From Tamarix chinensis (lineage: Eukaryota > Streptophyta > Magnoliopsida > Caryophyllales > Tamaricaceae): DNA of 64,000 bases. The notes under the pieces were generated by a model. It worked only from the letters and a program-made list of their open reading frames with translations. It ran no database searches and was not told where the DNA came from. The position numbers were made by a program, and so were the translations under genes. This document shows positions 1 through 10,239 of this stretch, in pieces. The first letter of the stretch is position 1. Each line of letters opens with the position of its first letter. The stretch lies in assembly GCA_030549775.1 (NCBI GenBank), contig CM060181.1, positions 51,404,218-51,468,217 on the forward strand, read 5' to 3'.

Positions 1-1190
1 GGAATGGTATATATTCAATAATTCTGTAATTGATGTTAAAACCTCGGTTATGCAATAACATACAATTCTATCATCAATATCTAAACTATGGATAAATAAT
101 AAAACATTTTACTCACTAATTAATGAATAAGGATAGGAAGGTATTGATTATGGAATTAGGATATCAAATAATCATGGAGAAAAGAATGATTCCAAATGAT
201 TTAATGTTAACTTGTAGAAACTCATATTAATTCATTTCTTTGCTTTCTCTCAATTCTAATAAATTGAATAAGCTCTCAATTTATCACCTAACCAATTAAT
301 AACCTAGGTTAAGAACACTAGATTCAATTAACGGCAGCATTACGAATAGAAAGCAGTCAACTACGACCATAATCACATAAGCTCGGATCGTGCAATCGTA
401 ATGATTAATGGACAAGATTAATAATTAATCTTTTGCTACTCTGGAAACGTTAATTAACAATTACATATTAATTTTTTTTATCCTAGCGTAGATTAAGATC
501 TAAACTAGATAGGTGATCAGTCTAATTAGTTTAAATTATTAATTTATGATGCGAGAACATTCAATTCCGTCCATCAATTCAATTAAATTCCATCTAGAAT
601 CATGAATTCAAAATCCAAAACCTTAATTCCGTCATCAAATCCTCCTACCTTATACTATCTACATAATTGCAATAACACACAATTAAATGCAAAAATCTAT
701 AATTAACAACAATGCTTACAAATAAATTAACAATGAAACACCAAACATAAGAAAAATAATAATGCAACAAAGAGAATTTATTTGCATTCAATCAAAAATC
801 AAAACTTGCAATTAAAAGAGGAATGGAGAAGAACTTATCGAATTGAATTGCAGATTGTTGATTGTTCAATTGAATACAATGGAGAGAAAAAGAATTGGAA
901 TTACAAATTACATGTGGTATCTAGAGAGTATAGAGAGAAAGAGAAAATCCCATTCTCGAACTCCCCCGAACCACACTCTCAAATGTTCAAACTTCAGAAA
1001 TATATTGGGGAAACGTTGCGCGAACGGTTACAGAATTTGAGAAAAATACGGTCCGTATTAGAAAACATGGGACCCCCGTGTTTTTCCTTGAACTCTCGGC
1101 CAAATGCTGAATTTTAAGTGCTGAAATTTTGTGTGCTGATAGAAAAACACGGGCCGTGTTTAGGAAACACCGGGGGCGTGTTTATTGTTC
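1..1190. other. AT-rich LTR/UTR-like segment, unclassified
   Basis: No credible gene is present. The first 780 bases are AT-rich with no coding signal. Between about 1040 and 1190 there are several short GC-rich dyads, such as tacggtccgta, acacgggccgtgt and acaccgggggcgtgt, in text that resembles the LTR or untranslated DNA of plant retrotransposons. A segment near 59.3-59.45 kb carries the same kind of words. The open frame at 782-1117 has no recognisable domain and is probably chance. Calling this retrotransposon-derived is inference from the dyads and the surroundings. Confidence 0.4.
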
Positions 1191-1465
1191 CTTCATTATT
1201 TCTTCATGAAATTTCAACACAATCTTCCCTTTGATATATATTCTTCATTTATAGTCTTTTCTTCCATTGATTCTATATCTCTTGATGTGTTCTTTGTTGC
1301 CTTTTCTCTTTCCATTGATTTCTCCTTTGAATTTCTTCATTTTTATCTTTTCCTGCAAAATCTATCCAAAAGAGAAAAACTCGAGAAAAGATTACATGTT
1401 ATAAAAGTAATGAGGAATAAATGACATTTTTACTTAGCAAAATAACATATAAATCTCATCTATCA

Positions 1466-1770
1466 ACGGTTCCTGAGAGAACCGTTATTAAAACATCTTT
1501 TAATAACTTTTCTTCCAAGAACTGTCATTAAAAGCTTCTGACTTTTGACAACGGTTCTAATATGAACCGTTATTAAATCCTCTTTTAATAACGGTTTATA
1601 TAAAACCGTTATTAAAACATCCGTCCAAATTTGAACGTTGCCCTTTTAATAACGGTTTTTAACTAGAACCGTTATCAAAACTTCCCGCCGATAATTTTCA
1701 AGCATTTGACAACGGTTTTCGAACTACCGTTATTAATGTCCCGTTATTATTTCCCGTGTTTGTAGTAGTG
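1466..1770 (+). mobile_element. CACTA transposon right terminus with AACGGTT subterminal repeats
   Basis: The block contains about ten copies of AACGGTT or its complement AACCGTT, many paired as short inverted repeats around 'ttattaaaa'. It ends at 1770 in tgtagtagtg, the complement of CACTACTACA, the hallmark terminus of CACTA (En/Spm) elements. The terminus faces right, so the rest of that element should lie to the left. No matching CACTA left end is visible between 1 and 1465, so it either lies outside the window or is lost. The repeat word differs from that of the right end at 8340, so these are two different CACTA families. Confidence 0.75.
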
Positions 1771-1926
1771 ATAATATCAAGATTTCCCTTTTAGTTTGTC
1801 ATTGTTGAGTGACTTCAATCTTCTTCTCTACATTCTCAATTTGAGTAGCATTTCCTGCATAATATATTTATATTAATTAATTGATATCATTTGAAATGCC
1901 CAGGTAAATTGGGAATATATTTTATC

Positions 1927-3540
1927 ATGGATAAAAGTTGGATAAATTTAAAAAGGACCAGTACCGAGTTTCTTGCGGGATTTGATAATTTTTTAAAGCT
2001 TGCAACTTCTAAGGTAGCTATAAACAGAAAGATATGGTGCCCTTGTCGAAAGTGTTATAATAGATATCGTTATCCAGCTGATTTTGTCACCGGTCATGTT
2101 ATGAAGAATGGCTTTCTAAAAAATTACACCAATTGGGTTCTTCATGGGGAACCAATATGGGAACCGGCTAATGATGTGTCTACTAGTATGGATGACATTA
2201 GGCCAAATGTTGAGGATAGAGATCAAATTCCTGCACTTGTGAGGGATGCATTTGGAGTATTAGATGAAGGAATTGAAAATCTTGCCATTGAATCTTCGAG
2301 TCCACTTCAACCAAGATTCAATGATTATTCCCATGGTTATGATAATTTACCTGAAAACCAACCTATGAACACTCCTAGTGATGAAGAGGTTCGCTATCAT
2401 AGGTTGTTGAAGCAGTGTGAGGAAGAATTATATCCCGGGTGCAATAATTATTCGAAACTATCATTCATTTTGCACTTGTGCCATTTGAAAAGCATGAACG
2501 GTTGGTCTTTGAATTCTTTTACTATGCTTCTTGAATTGATGTCCAATGCATTTCCTATGGTGTGTCCCTTTCCATCATCTTGGTATGAAGCAAAAAGGTT
2601 GATAAATGAATTAGGTCTTAGATATGAAAAGATTGATTCATGTCCAAATGATTGCATGTTATATTGGGATGATGGAAGAAATGATAGGACAATGTTAGAA
2701 AATTTTTGGTGTGTAATACTTCACGTTGGGAGAATCCGATTGAAATGGATTGCATCGATGAGGGTGAGCGAGATCCTAATAGAAGGAAAAAACCAAGGAA
2801 AGTTCTACGGTACTTTCCATTGATTCCAAGGCTGAAAAGAATATACATGTCATCGAAGATGGCCATGGATATGAGATGGCATGATAGAGATCGTGTGAAC
2901 GATGGAAAATTAAGACATCCGGCTGATGGTTTAGCATGGAAAGATATTGATGCTCGTTATCCTTATTTTTCTCTCGATCCTCGCAATATTCGTCTTGGAC
3001 TTGCTAGTGATGGTTTTAATCCATTTCGGACATTGAGCACGAATCATAGCACTTAGCTTGTTATTCTAGTTCCTTATAATCTCCCACTGTGGATGTGTAT
3101 GAAACAATCATCATTTATTTTGTCGATGATTATACCAGGGCAAAAGGGGCCAGGTAATGACATTGATGTGTATTTGCAACCTCTCATATGTGAGTTAAAG
3201 AAGTTGTGGGATGGTGTCAATGCATTTGATGCAGCTTCTAAGCAAAACTTCCGATTATGAGCTGCTCTGATATGGACTATAAATGATTTTCCAGCATATG
3301 CAAATTTTTCAGGGTGGAGTACAAAGGGTGCACTTGCTTGCCCATGTTGTGGAATTTCTACTTCATCAAGATGGTTAAAATTTGGTAAAAAGTTTTGTTA
3401 TATGAGGCATCAGTGATGGTTACTAGATGATCATTTATTTCGGTTTCAACCTACACAATTTGATGGAACAATAGAGGTTGATAGGGCTCCACCTACACCT
3501 TCAGGAGTTGCTATTCATAGGCAAATAGATGTTATAAATC
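1927..3540 (+). pseudogene. CACTA (En/Spm) TNP2-type transposase, decayed
   Basis: TNP2 (TNPD) is the transposase of plant CACTA elements and binds and cuts the element ends in the nucleus. The frame opens with MDKSWINLKRTSTEF and CPCRKCYNRY, matching the N-terminal transposase-associated domain. Next come LSFILHLCHLKSMNGWS, YEKIDSCPNDCMLYW, MRWHDRDRVNDGKLRHPADG, LGLASDGFNPF and, further on, PGQKGPGNDIDVYLQPL and GALACPCCG, in the order of the tnp2 domain. The ATG at 1927 is chosen because MDKSW is the family start; an in-frame ATG at 1891 adds twelve unlike residues. Reading requires a frameshift near 2705 and passes stops at 3054, about 3258 and about 3415, so the copy is dead. The C-terminal half (DUF4218/DUF4216-like parts) is missing. 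Confidence 0.88.
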
Positions 3541-3639
3541 ATATTTATGGCAAGTCATCAGATCGCCCTACAAGATCTGCTCAATCTAATCTTAGGCATC
3601 CACCAGTATTAGAGATTAATGAGGACATAGCTATGCCCA

Positions 3640-3965
3640 ACATGTAGGAAAATCCAATGAAGAAGTTGAAAGAGTAAGTAAGGAATTAGTTGTTACTACT
3701 GAAAAGCTGCAGAAAACTGAAGAGAAGTTGCAGAAAACTGAGAAAAGTTGCAAAAACCGAAGAAGAGATGGAAACCACTAGAGAGGAAATGGCTTCTATG
3801 AAACAAGTTCAAGCAACTTTTATGGAAAGAGTTAATGAGTGGATGAGAAGAACAAGCAACACACAGGTATGTTCAATTCCCTTTTGTGCGGATGTATCAA
3901 CATATAGCAAACTAATGCTTCTATTGACAGGACCCTACAGGTGCAGAAGGATGAATTTGTGTTAG
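3640..3965 (+). pseudogene. CACTA second-gene (plant transposase) coiled-coil tail
   Basis: After TNP2 the sequence moves into a Lys/Glu/Gln-rich heptad-like stretch (KLQKTEEKLQKTEK, then EEEMETTREEMASMKQ and FMERVNEWMRR). This resembles the C-terminal coiled coil of the second protein of plant Ptta/En/Spm elements. A frameshift lies in the lysine-rich part near 3750. Finding this tail about 100 bases after the middle of TNP2 implies that a large internal deletion removed the end of TNP2 and the start of the second gene. The coiled coil alone is not diagnostic, so the family call rests on the adjoining TNP2. Confidence 0.6.
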
Positions 3966-5860
3966 GATGTTATCCTTCAAGATGATATCAGGTATGTCAT
4001 TCAAATTTTACCCACAATCTTTATCCTCAATCTGTCAGCTTCCTTAGGTACTTAGTGTTGCAAGCTTGATTCTCTGATTCCAACTGTCATATGCCTACTG
4101 TCTCTGATTCCAACTAGCTGTGATTCTATTGATTACTGGCTGATGTTGGGGTATATATAAAGAAACACTTGGTATCTGAATGGAAATTTACCTTCCAATG
4201 GTTCACCACTGTTGGGTATGAATGAGGAGATGAAAATTTATTTTAGTCCTGATGCGCCATTATTATGTTCTTCTGGTTCCCTACCTTTGCTGTATTGGAT
4301 TCTGTTTTTGCTTGGCTGCTCTTGGTCACTCTTTTCATGACTCGTATATGATGACGTTGGAGTATTTGCCATTCATCCTCCTTACTGTCCAATCCTTGTG
4401 GTCACCAGACTTGCTACCTTTGTTGGTGCTCACAAGTTTGTGATGCTTTGTCTCTGGGCCCTACTAGTAGATGCTTTTAGGTTGATCTTTTAAGTTATTT
4501 GTTGTGTTTTCTAGCATTCAGGTTTTTTTGTATCTTTTAATTCTTTTACCTAAATATACTGCCTTAGGCTTATTTTATTGCAGTGTGTTTGGCTGAATAA
4601 AATTGGTTAATTGACTTAGTTGATTAATGATTGGTGTGTCCCATCTTCCTCCCTAGAGTGAATGAGTGTGGCTACTCTTCCCCTAAAAGTGATTAGTTCT
4701 ATTTTTGGGTTCTATTGTTTCAGTTTTATAACTAGAAGTGGATTTACCTTTCGATTTGACAAGGTTCAAATGCTACACGATATTAATAGTTGGCAAATAG
4801 CTATGCCCAACTAGTATTCAAACTTCTCCAAAACTATGTATAGTACAATTTTGAGACATTACGGGAACTATCAATTAGCTTTCTATTAGCTATAAGACAT
4901 AGCATAAAGGACTAGATATAGCATAGAGGAATAGACAATCCTTTGTACATGAAATTTTTGGCCTCCAAAAGATCAGCAAAAAACCAAGTTTTGATAAATT
5001 TTCCAATTCATACCTTTTTCTTGTCAGCTTGCATAAATTGTTTTGATTCCACAAAAAGTTTCAAATTATTATTGACATTTGTATGATTTAAAGAACTACA
5101 TTGCTATCATCAAAAGAGCAATATATTGACATAAACTAGCATAAATTTAAGAGAATTACTATTGAGTATGGATAATGATGGTGTTGCAGGTCCGATTGAT
5201 TTCCAAATCAAGCAGAATACAAGTATCTAAATTAAACTAAATTAGATTAGCATACTCTAGCTACCAACACAAGTATTGAAACAAATCAAAATTAGATTTG
5301 TAAGTCAAAATAAACCCAACCTTAAGAAGAATACGACAAGTGGTGGATAAAGTTGAAGCGACGAAGGTATTATATTGCACACTCAACTGCAATAGCAAGG
5401 TGACATCAAGAAAAGCTAAACCTAAATATTGATATGCATATCACCATAATCGAAAGATGAATAAGAGACCTGGAAACCAAAAAACCATGTACTTCACAAT
5501 ATGAAAAATAGTAGTAAAACACACAGTGAAACCTAACATAATGATGTGATACAAACCCAGCTCCTAGATCATCACATGAGTCTGGCTATGCCAAATGGGG
5601 AAGGACAGTCATCCTAGAGAGTGTATTGGGTGATTCGTCTATATCATTAGCTGAATAACACTAGATTATACCTTGGTTAAAGCATCCTAAATATTATATT
5701 TTATCTTCTGCGTTATGTTAGTAGTCTAGCCTAAATCATTGTAAAAATTATTGAAAATCATGTTGGTTTGAAAGCTGATTTCCATTAATTAATATCCTAA
5801 ATGTGATTAGTAAAAAAATAAACTTGATGGATAGTCCTTTTTCTCTCTTAGGAAAATATG
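3966..5860. other. No recognisable gene; presumed CACTA 3' or captured non-coding DNA
   Basis: I see no domain-bearing frame here. The open frame at 4252-4443 is hydrophobic, T-rich and lacks any family motif. The words ATAGCTATGCCCAAC near 3628 and ATAGCTATGCCCAACT near 4798 recur, which hints at a small internal duplication. The rest is AT-rich with nothing else to report. Confidence 0.5.
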
Positions 5861-5877
5861 TGGTCAGTTTGCTCTTA

Positions 5878-6357
5878 TCAGCCACAGACAGAACTGCAAG
5901 ATAATGACATAAGTAACATAGCAGCCTGGCGTTCTTCCTCTCCAAATTTCTCTCTTCTCCTCAAATACTCTTCCGCCGGTGGTGGTGAGCCCAGCTTTAA
6001 TTTCTTGCTACTGCTGCTGCTAGTATTATTGAACACAGTCGTATTTTTCTCTGACCAAACTACCCCTGTAAAAGGGGAAGCCTTCATTCTAATCTTTAAG
6101 GGCAATCTAACAGCCTGCACGTCATCATTGATGATCTTCGTATGACTGATTTTGCTCTTCTTCTTGTTCTTGTTCTCTATTCCCAACAGCACCCTCCTTT
6201 TCTTGTGGACAATCCGAACATCTTTTGATTCATAACCATTGTTGTTTGCTTGGCTTGAGGAAGATGATGATGGGTTGCTGTTCCCGTTGCCATGGATGCT
6301 GCTTAGGTTGCTGCTGCTAGACCCATTATGTTGCTCTTCTGCCTTGAGATCTACCAT
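5878..6357 (-). CDS. B-class GATA factor-like frame with LLM domain, zinc finger missing
   Basis: This is an uninterrupted 159-residue frame. Its C-terminus (KFGEEERQAAMLLMSLSC near residues 136-155) matches the LLM (leucine-leucine-methionine) motif that ends the GATA15/16/17-type B-GATA transcription factors. HKKRRVLLGI near residues 51-60 matches the basic segment directly after the zinc finger in that group. The N-terminus MVDL followed by a Ser/Asn-rich stretch also fits. The C-x2-C-x18-C-x2-C finger that should lie between the Ser/Asn stretch and HKKRR is absent: only about ten unrelated residues (GYESKDVRIV) stand there. Family members bind GATA sites through that finger and use the LLM part for regulation, so DNA binding should be lost. 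It sits next to LCB2 exons on the same strand, inside transposon-derived DNA, so capture is likely. Expression is unknown. Confidence 0.7.
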   Translation of the reverse strand: MVDLKAEEQHNGSSSSNLSSIHGNGNSNPSSSSSSQANNNGYESKDVRIVHKKRRVLLGIENKNKKKSKISHTKIINDDVQAVRLPLKIRMKASPFTGVVWSEKNTTVFNNTSSSSSKKLKLGSPPPAEEYLRRREKFGEEERQAAMLLMSLSCSSVCG

Positions 6358-6390
6358 TTTTAATGTTCAGATCAGTTGCTAGAAAGTTTG

Positions 6391-6430
6391 CATTATATGA
6401 ATTAGGAATTGAAGGGGTGCCCAACCTTGT
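6391..6430 (-). repeat. 40-bp inverted repeat, left arm
   Basis: On the minus strand this segment reads caaggttgggcacccctt then caattcctaattcatataatg, beginning in the last bases of LCB2 exon B. An almost identical copy lies on the plus strand at 6964-7003. The two arms face each other and flank the LCB2 exons. Confidence 0.85.
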
Positions 6431-6807
6431 ATTTCTTGCAGATTGAAACAATCTCTGGAAGTTTGTAGAGTTCCCTCTCCATGCTATATATTCCCTCCAC
6501 AACAACAATTATTTTCTTCCATGGTCTGTGAGTCCTTGGTTGACCCTCAGCAATTTGTTCTCTCAAAACCTTCTCCAAGTGAGATGGTGCTAAACAAGAA
6601 AAATTGTAGAAAACATCAGCAAAGTCCACTTCTTTATATGTTGAAATCTTAAAAAGGACTGGATGCCTGCTTAAACAAACTCATTTTAGAATGAATTTCT
6701 GAAATTCTACTTACTGTTATGCTGGAAAACTCTGATTGTGGCTCCTGATCCTCGAGCCCCATTGCTATGGAGCTATGGTTCAAAGAGTCACTGATTATCA
6801 ACCCTCC
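6426..6807 (-). pseudogene. Serine palmitoyltransferase LCB2 fragment (two exons and an intron)
   Basis: LCB2 is the PLP-binding subunit of serine palmitoyltransferase, which condenses serine and palmitoyl-CoA in the ER as the first step of sphingolipid synthesis. Exon A (6807 down to 6715) reads GGLIISDSLNH and, after a 1-base deletion, NGARGSGATIRVFQHN. It ends at a GT donor at 6714-6713. An intron of about 125 bases ends in TTTAG, and exon B (6589 down to 6426) reads [20 protein letters not shown], then [20 protein letters not shown] and ICKKYK, stopping at a GT. Both exons and phases fit the plant gene. Only about 85 of roughly 490 residues remain and the PLP lysine region is missing, so it is non-functional. 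The retained intron means a DNA-level copy, not a retrocopy. Confidence 0.88.
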
Positions 6808-6963
6808 CTGTTACCTGATATACCAAAAGATATCAAACAAAAAATTTACACGTAGTAATTTACACACAATCATGGATCTCATAGCATAAAAGGGATATAC
6901 ATATTTGATTAGGTAAATGTACGAACATTCCCCATCAAGACAGGGATTATATAATTCATATAA

Positions 6964-7003
6964 TCAAGGTTGGGCACCCCTTCAATTCCTAATTCATATA
7001 ATG
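6964..7003 (+). repeat. 40-bp inverted repeat, right arm
   Basis: Plus-strand copy of the 6391-6430 arm. It is followed by gatcagatctaccat (about 7003-7017), whose complement contains ATGGTAGATCT, the same words that start the GATA-like frame at 6357. The arm pair therefore looks like a rearranged duplicate of the junction between the LCB2 and GATA fragments. Confidence 0.85.
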
Positions 7004-7017
7004 ATCAGATCTACCAT

Positions 7018-8004
7018 AATTTTTTTTAGAGCTAGTAATTTTTTCATTCATTTGATTAGGTTTGTCTTTAGAGGATCATGCCACTACAGGTTCCTGCAGG
7101 ACCTGAGTCTTTTAAATTTCGTAAATTGAATTAGGGTTGATTGAGGGTGATTAGGTATGTATGCGTGTGTGCATCAACAGAGAAATGAGCAAGAGGGAGG
7201 AAGGGTCTGCTATTGGGGAGAGCGAAGCCAACGAATTGTTATTTTACTACTTGCTGAATAAGAAATCAGAAACTATGAAAATCAAAATTTGCTAATAATG
7301 GCTTGATCGCCTCAGCTTATTTTCATGACAAATTAGATAAGATCAGTAGTAATAATAATATATAACTTATAAACTGAGGATAAAATTTATCAACTTGGCC
7401 TGTTTAGTTTTTTGGACATTTTTACACTTGTAGGAATAAAATTATAATTAATATCATTCTAGGAATGCATATGACGTTGTAACATTTTTGCTTCACTTTC
7501 TCAATTAATTTTAATTAATTAGAAAGTTAGATTATATTCATTTATAATGTTGTTTAACTATCAATATTTTTTTTTTTGCTACAGTAAACATGGGACACCA
7601 ACATAAATACACATCAACCTAGGTGTATATATATAATGGAGGCAAACACCGACTTATTTGGATCTGGGCGGCTATATTTTGTATTCGACATTTTGTAATG
7701 AATGACCTTAGGTGTTAAATTGATATATATGTACATTTCGAACAAATGTAGTCTAGACATTGATGTAGCTATGCTGTCATTGTGGACATTGCTGAACATA
7801 TATTAGTATATATAACTTTCAATGAAATATTGTTAATGCAGCTTTATGAATTATATATATATACCAAATGTGTATTATTAGAAAAAAAAATCTGATATAA
7901 ATTATTACAGGTTAATATTAATTTATATATCATAGGTTATTAATTTTTTCACAGGTTATCTTATAGGAAGAGTTAAATATGAATGAATGATATTAACTTA
8001 TATT
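7018..8004. other. No gene recognised; possible decayed CACTA left end near 7577
   Basis: AT-rich sequence without a convincing reading frame. A possible 5'-leader-like, less AT-rich patch lies at 7075-7240. At about 7579 the words CTACAGTAAA match the inverted terminal sequence of the right end at 8340 (CACTACAGTAAA) except for the first two bases. This could be the left end of a small non-autonomous CACTA element of about 0.76 kb, but the candidate 3-bp target duplications (ttt and tta) do not match. Confidence 0.35.
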
Positions 8005-8340
8005 TACTACCGACGGTTTATAATTATTAGAGACGGTTAATAACCGTCGGTAATAATAATTAGAGACGGTTTTAAACCGTCGGTAATAATTATTAGAGAC
8101 GGTTAATAACCGTCGGTAATAATAATTAGAGATGGTTTTAAACCGTCGGTAATAATAATTAGAGACGGTTTTAAACCGTCACTAAAACATTTTAACGACG
8201 GTTTTAAAAACCGTCGCTAATTTATTAGCGACGTTGCAATTAGCGACGGTTTATGTAACCGTCGGTAAATGTTTAGTGACGGTTTTTAACCGTCTCTAAC
8301 ATTTAATTAACCGTCGCAATTAAATATATTTACTGTAGTG
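8005..8340 (+). mobile_element. CACTA right terminus with GACGGTT/AACCGTC hairpin array
   Basis: About eight paired copies of GACGGTT and AACCGTC alternate at 20-40 base spacing. Early units are near-identical and contain taataataattagaga as spacer, so the array can fold into a series of hairpins. The block ends at 8340 in tactgtagtg, the complement of CACTACAGTA, a CACTA terminus pointing right. It could close the element carrying TNP2 and the captured LCB2/GATA pieces, or be a separate small non-autonomous element. No good left partner with a matching 3-bp duplication was found. Confidence 0.75.
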
Positions 8341-9640
8341 TTAGATAATTAAATACCTGATCATGGAATACTCTATCTCCGATAAAACCTGTTTTAATTG
8401 TCAGCAGTAGAGCACGTCATTTTCTGTTTCTAAAATGTCTTGAAAATGTTTTATATTCTTAAAAAAAAAAGTGCCGAAATTGATATAAAAATATTCAATT
8501 AATCTTTTAAAAAAATTATTAATAATTTATATCGACAAACATATATAGTACTTTTAGAAGTGTTCATTTTTACTTCTTAATTGTAGTATTTTTGGTCTAT
8601 TTTTAAAATTTTTTAAAAATAATATGTTTTTTTTTTATTTTCTCTCATCCTTATTTCCCCATTTACGTCCCTGTAAATTACTGTTTGTGAAAATGCAATA
8701 CACGCGTGTTACTTAAACAATATTTAATTATTCACTAAAAATTTAATTTTTGTTACTAGAATAATTTCCAGCATCGTTACGTATTTATCTTCTTACTCAA
8801 ATATAAACTGAATTATTCTTTTACAATTGGTTTTGGTTTGGTTCATGTGTCATAATACCTATTAATTTATAGATATAAACCTAATTATTTGATTACTATT
8901 ACTTTTATCATAATTTACGGTAAAGCACTGCTATTTTTTTAACGTACAGTAAACAAAGACATATTTGATGTAATATCTTCTGTTACTCTTTTGATTTGTC
9001 GTACAATAATTGTAAAGGTTTTATTTATGAAAAAAATTATTTTACTTTCTTTATATGTACTTATTTATTGAGGAAAATTATAAATTATTACCAAAGAAAT
9101 TGATAATTATTGAGAGAAAATTAGAAATACGATTATAAAATTGAAGATGTGGCATTATGACTAATGCAACTTTAGTTTGACTATTTTCTTGATAACGGCG
9201 GTTTATTGATGGAAAAAAGAAAAAAAAAACACTCTCACAATTCATCAGTACTACACATTATTAATTTTTTTTCATTTATGTTTTATTTTAATTTGCTATC
9301 ATAAATGAAGTGTAGGGTCCTCTACTAACATTGTCATAAACTCTATAGTTGATTATCGAATGTTTATTTAGATTGCAAATTCTTATTACCTTTCATGTCT
9401 ATTTTATCTATGACATACTATACGAAGAGTAAGAATTTTTGTTAGGTCGTTTAATCACTTAGGTCGTTTTTTTTTTCCTCCTCTTCATATTTTCTTATTA
9501 TACTAATATAACATCACATATAGTGGTTATTAATTTGAGGTAAGCAAAACATAATGTTTTCAATGTTTTATTTTACTTTATGTATGAGTATCTATTATCT
9601 AATTATGTTGTAGGAATAAGGAAAAATAATGATGATATAA
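8341..9640. other. AT-rich DNA, nothing recognised
   Basis: No domain-bearing frame, terminal repeat or RNA gene is visible. The composition is strongly A+T with homopolymer runs. This may be very old, unrecognisable repeat DNA. Confidence 0.5.
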
Positions 9641-10080
9641 ATAGTTTGTAATAGAAAAAAATTTATCAGTATTAAATTGTTGCCACAAGTGAGTTAGTAT
9701 TAAGCTTGTTACCAATGATTTATTGATTGATGGTAATAAGATGTAATACCAATGATATTTTTTAATTGGAATTGAATTTATTGCCAATTATTTGAAAATG
9801 TCCATTATCTAAAAATTTAGTTTGGAGACTTTTATTACATATAATAAATCACCAGTAATAAGATTCTTATCGACAATTATATTTTTAAAATTTAAAATTA
9901 TTTGAATTTAAAAAAGTCTTATTATTGATGATTTTATCCGTAAGAATAAACTTATTTCCAATGATTTGTAGATAAAATAAAATTTCAGGAAACCTTATTA
10001 CCCAATATTTCCTATAAAAAAGAATTAGAAAACCTTATTATCGACAACTTTTACCTTTGTAATCAATTTTTTTTGTGATT
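9640..10080 (-). repeat. CACTA subterminal repeat block, left side
   Basis: This stretch has repeated words such as taccaatgat, ggtaataaga, cttattatcgacaa and ttgccaattatt. Similar words occur near the opposite end of the element at 21230-21629, including taccaatgatat followed by a ttgcc/ggcaattgaat dyad. Subterminal repeats of this kind are binding sites for the CACTA accessory protein. A decayed end reading ttttttttgtgat lies at about 10069-10080, so it could also be the right end of a separate small CACTA element. Confidence 0.55.
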
Positions 10081-10239
10081 TATAATATGAATATATTACA
10101 TAAAATAAAAAATAATTATAAATATTTAAAAATATAAATAACATTTTAAATTCAAATGTTTTTATACAAATATAATTTATAAAATAAATATAATATTATT
10201 ATATCTAACTTATCAATACTAACATAAAACCTAAAAATC

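Noticed and set aside
782..1117. Open frame of 111 codons
   Set aside because: No domain, and low-complexity Glu/Lys/Asn content within LTR-like DNA. An overlapping frame (843-1040) is equally open, as expected by chance.
4252..4443. Hydrophobic 63-codon frame resembling a membrane peptide
   Set aside because: Hydrophobicity follows from T-rich sequence. There are no family features, no upstream signals and no second copy.
7577..8340. Complete small non-autonomous CACTA element
   Set aside because: The left end matches only CTACAGTAAA, the first two bases differ and the 3-bp flanks (ttt/tta) disagree, so only the right end is annotated as certain.
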